Notes under the pieces: model-generated
What the model saw: the letters and a program-made list of their open reading frames with translations, nothing else
What the model was told of the DNA's origin: nothing
The model's database searches: none
Origin: Halopelagius fulvigenes
GTDB lineage: Archaea; Halobacteriota; Halobacteria; Halobacteriales; Haloferacaceae
Assembly (NCBI RefSeq): GCF_042662625.1
Contig: NZ_JBHSXH010000011.1
Coordinates: 124,001 to 188,000, forward strand
Length of the DNA stretch: 64,000 bases
Direction of reading: 5' to 3'
In this document: one piece after another, positions 61,891 to 64,000 of the stretch
Layout of the letters: the number at the start of each line of letters is the position of its first letter
Position numbering within the stretch: the stretch's first letter is position 1
Made by a program: the position numbers and the translations under genes

Positions 61891-62673
61891 ATGTCGAGAA
61901 AAGACGTTGAATCGGGATCGGGAGACACGATCAGCTCTATTGAACGCGCGTTCGAGATAGTTGACTTCCTCGAATCGGCCGAGCGTGCGGGCGTGACCGA
62001 GACGGCCGACGCACTCGACATCCCCAAGAGCACGGTCCACATCTACCTGAAGACGCTCGAACGCCTCGACCTCGTCGTCCGCGAGGGCGACTCCTACCGA
62101 CTGGGCTTTCGGTTTCTGGAGTACGGGGGCGTCGTTCGGAACCGGTCGAGACTGTACCGCGCCGCCAAGTTGGAAGTCGATAAGCTCGCCAGAGAGACGG
62201 GCGAAGTGGCGAACCTCGGTATCGAGGAGAACGGTCTCCGCGTCCTCCTCTACAAGTCGGAGGTGGCCGACGCCATCCACGACAACGCCCCCATCGGCGA
62301 GTACACCAACATGCACTGGACCGCCCTCGGGAAGGCGATGCTGGCGCACTACCCCCGGGAGCGAGTAGACGACGTCATCGACGAACACGGACTCCCGCGC
62401 GCCAACGAACACACCATCACCACGCGCGAGGAACTGTACGAGGAACTCGAAACCACCCGCGAACGGGGCTACTCCGTCGAAGACCAGGACCGCCGGAAGG
62501 GCGTCCTCACCATCGGCGTTCCCATCATGAACCAGAGCACGGGCGAGGTGATAAGCGCAGTCTCCGTCTCCGGTCCCGTGAACCGCGTTCGCTCCCCGGA
62601 GAAGATGTCGGAGTTGGCCGACGCGGTCAAGAGCACCGCCAACGTCATCGAACTCCGATACGCTCACTACTGA
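61891..62673 (+). CDS. xacR: IclR family regulator, probable XacR
   Basis: The 260-residue protein has an N-terminal winged helix (residues 15-75: SIERAFEIVDFLESAE...DIPKSTVHIYLKTLERLD) and an IclR effector domain (MHWTALGKAMLAHYPRERVDD, LTIGVPIMNQSTGEVISAVSVSG). Haloferax XacR, an IclR protein, activates xylose and arabinose genes, and this copy lies beside the importer and dehydratase genes. A TATA-like ctttaag lies 28 bases before its ATG. A different sugar-acid effector cannot be excluded. Confidence 0.88.
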   Translation: MSRKDVESGSGDTISSIERAFEIVDFLESAERAGVTETADALDIPKSTVHIYLKTLERLDLVVREGDSYRLGFRFLEYGGVVRNRSRLYRAAKLEVDKLARETGEVANLGIEENGLRVLLYKSEVADAIHDNAPIGEYTNMHWTALGKAMLAHYPRERVDDVIDEHGLPRANEHTITTREELYEELETTRERGYSVEDQDRRKGVLTIGVPIMNQSTGEVISAVSVSGPVNRVRSPEKMSELADAVKSTANVIELRYAHY

Positions 62674-63329
62674 CGCTCCTCCCCTACGTTCACGAGATAC
62701 GAAACTTCGAGGCGGTGCTTCCAATTTGGTTGAACGGCACCGTTTTCCGACCGGCCCGCATTGCATTACGCAACTATGGCTGTAATGGTCTTCGATGGTG
62801 ATTCACGCCGGAGAGTTCTCGACACGCCTTGACGGTTCCCTCTCCCCTCCTCACTTCCGGGAGTCGTGTACTCCGTCGGATGACGCCCCGAAGGAGCACT
62901 CCGACGATACCGGGAAAATTAATACAATTACTTATACAAAAATGGGCCGTGGTTGGCTACGGATCTCTTTAACGAATAGCTGGAAAATACCCTCGAACTC
63001 TCGGTATATATAGTGGATGTGGCCTGATATTTTCTTATTTTTGTCCGTTTTCCGTCGGAAGGCGGAAGAGATTATCAGACTACGATATTTCTTGGAAACG
63101 CCGATCGTTTCTCGTTATCACCGGATCGAAAGACGGAGATCGTGCCTTCTATCGGTTCAAATCCCCCTTTCTATCTTTCGACTGATGACGGCACAGGTTC
63201 CGAACAGGGTGGTATCGATAGCGATCTTCAACATATCTATCTGGACAAAATCCGCACTTCCCCTCCGAAGTTCCGGGCAGGTATTCTCGAACGGCGGACC
63301 GAAACTCCGCCCGTGCGGCGGTGGCGGAG
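62674..63329. other. Intergenic region, no recognisable gene
   Basis: About 650 bases with AT-rich patches (near 62918-62945 and 63000-63060). Open frames here are short and lack haloarchaeal composition. I see no repeat or RNA gene. Confidence 0.5.
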
Positions 63330-64000
63330 TTAGTTGCCATCCCCGTCAGAGGGGGCGGAGGTGTCGTCCGGCATCTCGGCGCCGGGATTACTCGACGCGG
63401 TTCCGGATTCGGTCTGGCGGTACTCCCACATTTCCTCGCTTCCGTCCCGTCGTTCGACGCCGGGAAGCGACTCGAAGGCGTCTCGAACGCAGTCGTCCCA
63501 CCAGTCGTCGGGGGAGTCGTACCCCGCGGGGTGGTCGGGGTACACTCGCTCTCGAATCTCGCCCGCGTCCGCCTCGTTCTCCGTTACGAGGAGGCCGAAG
63601 GCCGCGCGGACGGCGCTTCGTTCGTCCTCGTCCATCTCCAGTCGTTCCAATGCGAACTTGGCGCTACTGTCGGAGGCGTCCTCGCTCCCGAGCACGTTTC
63701 GGCCGTCGTCGGTCGGTTCCTCGACGATGGGCGTCCCGGTGAACCGCCACTGTTCCTCGTCGTCGCCCGGCGGTTCGACCGACGGAAGGCGCTCCAGACG
63801 CTCTTGGACGAACTCGGTCCACTCCTCCTGGGACTCGAACCCCGCGGGGTCCTCGCTGTACACGTCGTCGATAATCTCGCTCTCGGACGCCGCGCCCCAG
63901 TAGTGGAGGAACGCGAAGGCGTTCCGGACCGCGTCCTCCCTGTCGGGCGGCAGGTCGAAGGAGGCTATCTCCCGTTCCACGTCCGGGGGCGTGTCGATTC
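63330..64000 (-). CDS. Acidic protein with two internal repeats (5' end outside window)
   Basis: The reverse frame is open from base 64000 (…IDTPPDVEREIASFDLPPDR) to the stop at 63330, at least 222 residues. Two repeats of about 75 residues are visible: the first has REDAVRNAFAFLHYWG...DPAGFESQEEWTEF...RLERLPSVE...QWRF, the second ERSAVRAAFGLLV...HPAGYDSPDDWWDD...AFESLPGVE...MWEY. Each looks like a small helical domain ending in a hydrophobic strand. The tail is Ser/Asp-rich. I do not recognise the family. Confidence 0.75.
   Translation of the reverse strand, partial: IDTPPDVEREIASFDLPPDREDAVRNAFAFLHYWGAASESEIIDDVYSEDPAGFESQEEWTEFVQERLERLPSVEPPGDDEEQWRFTGTPIVEEPTDDGRNVLGSEDASDSSAKFALERLEMDEDERSAVRAAFGLLVTENEADAGEIRERVYPDHPAGYDSPDDWWDDCVRDAFESLPGVERRDGSEEMWEYRQTESGTASSNPGAEMPDDTSAPSDGDGN

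Noticed and set aside
1..64000. tRNA, rRNA or intact insertion sequences
   Set aside because: No tRNA-like or rRNA-like segment and no transposase motif was found on reading the sequence and the translated frames.

Overview
The window is 64 kb of high-GC archaeal DNA, almost certainly from a halophilic archaeon (Halobacteria, perhaps Haloferacales). The proteins are very acidic, secreted proteins carry twin-arginine signals, promoters are TATA boxes 25-30 bases before start codons (leaderless transcripts), and several families are typical of haloarchaea: Azf-like dehydrogenase, haloarchaeal malate synthase, XacC/XacD/XacR, DUF2270. There is no tRNA, rRNA, CRISPR array or intact insertion sequence. 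Two assembly gaps are present (125 N at 34637-34761; 10 N at 55099-55108, inside a gene).

1-17.3 kb is general metabolism: an FKBP isomerase cut by the window edge, a GH15 glucosidase, a disulfide reductase, an Azf-type dehydrogenase, a HAD hydrolase, a regulator/FAD-oxidoreductase/methyltransferase group, a cation/Ca antiporter, a GH3 glycosidase, a regulator and a membrane-anchored SDR. A gene-poor, AT-richer stretch follows (17.3-18.97 kb).

18.97-38.2 kb is a glucuronoxylan/hexuronate island: a 2-keto-3-deoxy-pentonate dehydratase (XacD-like), GH67 alpha-glucuronidase, a five-gene Dpp/Opp-type ABC importer, secreted GH10 xylanase, mannonate dehydratase (UxuA), uronate isomerase (UxaC), an SDR likely serving as fructuronate reductase, GH43 beta-xylosidase and a GH4 enzyme. 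Read together: xylan is cut outside the cell, aldouronic oligomers are imported, GH67 and GH43 release glucuronate and xylose, glucuronate goes through fructuronate and mannonate to 2-keto-3-deoxygluconate, and xylose goes through xylonate.

39.8-42.3 kb is a replication origin: an Orc1/Cdc6 gene, inverted sets of ORB-like repeats (core TTCACTCTGAACGAGGGGTG) around an AT-rich segment, a further ORB after the gene, and flanking purine and pyrimidine tracts. It lies beside a broken metallo-beta-lactamase gene and an AIM24 gene.

43-54 kb is mixed: a superfamily 1 helicase, a LarA-like protein, a secreted GH43, an RDD protein, a DUF2071 protein, malate synthase, a lipid kinase, a MOSC protein and two paralogous small membrane proteins. 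54.3-62.7 kb is a pentose (xac-like) cluster: xylonate dehydratase interrupted by the small gap, an inositol-monophosphatase-family enzyme, a CUT1 ABC importer, a 2-hydroxyacid dehydrogenase and an IclR regulator (XacR-like). The last gene is an unknown repeat protein running off the edge.

All functional calls come from reading motifs and family resemblance by eye; no search was run.
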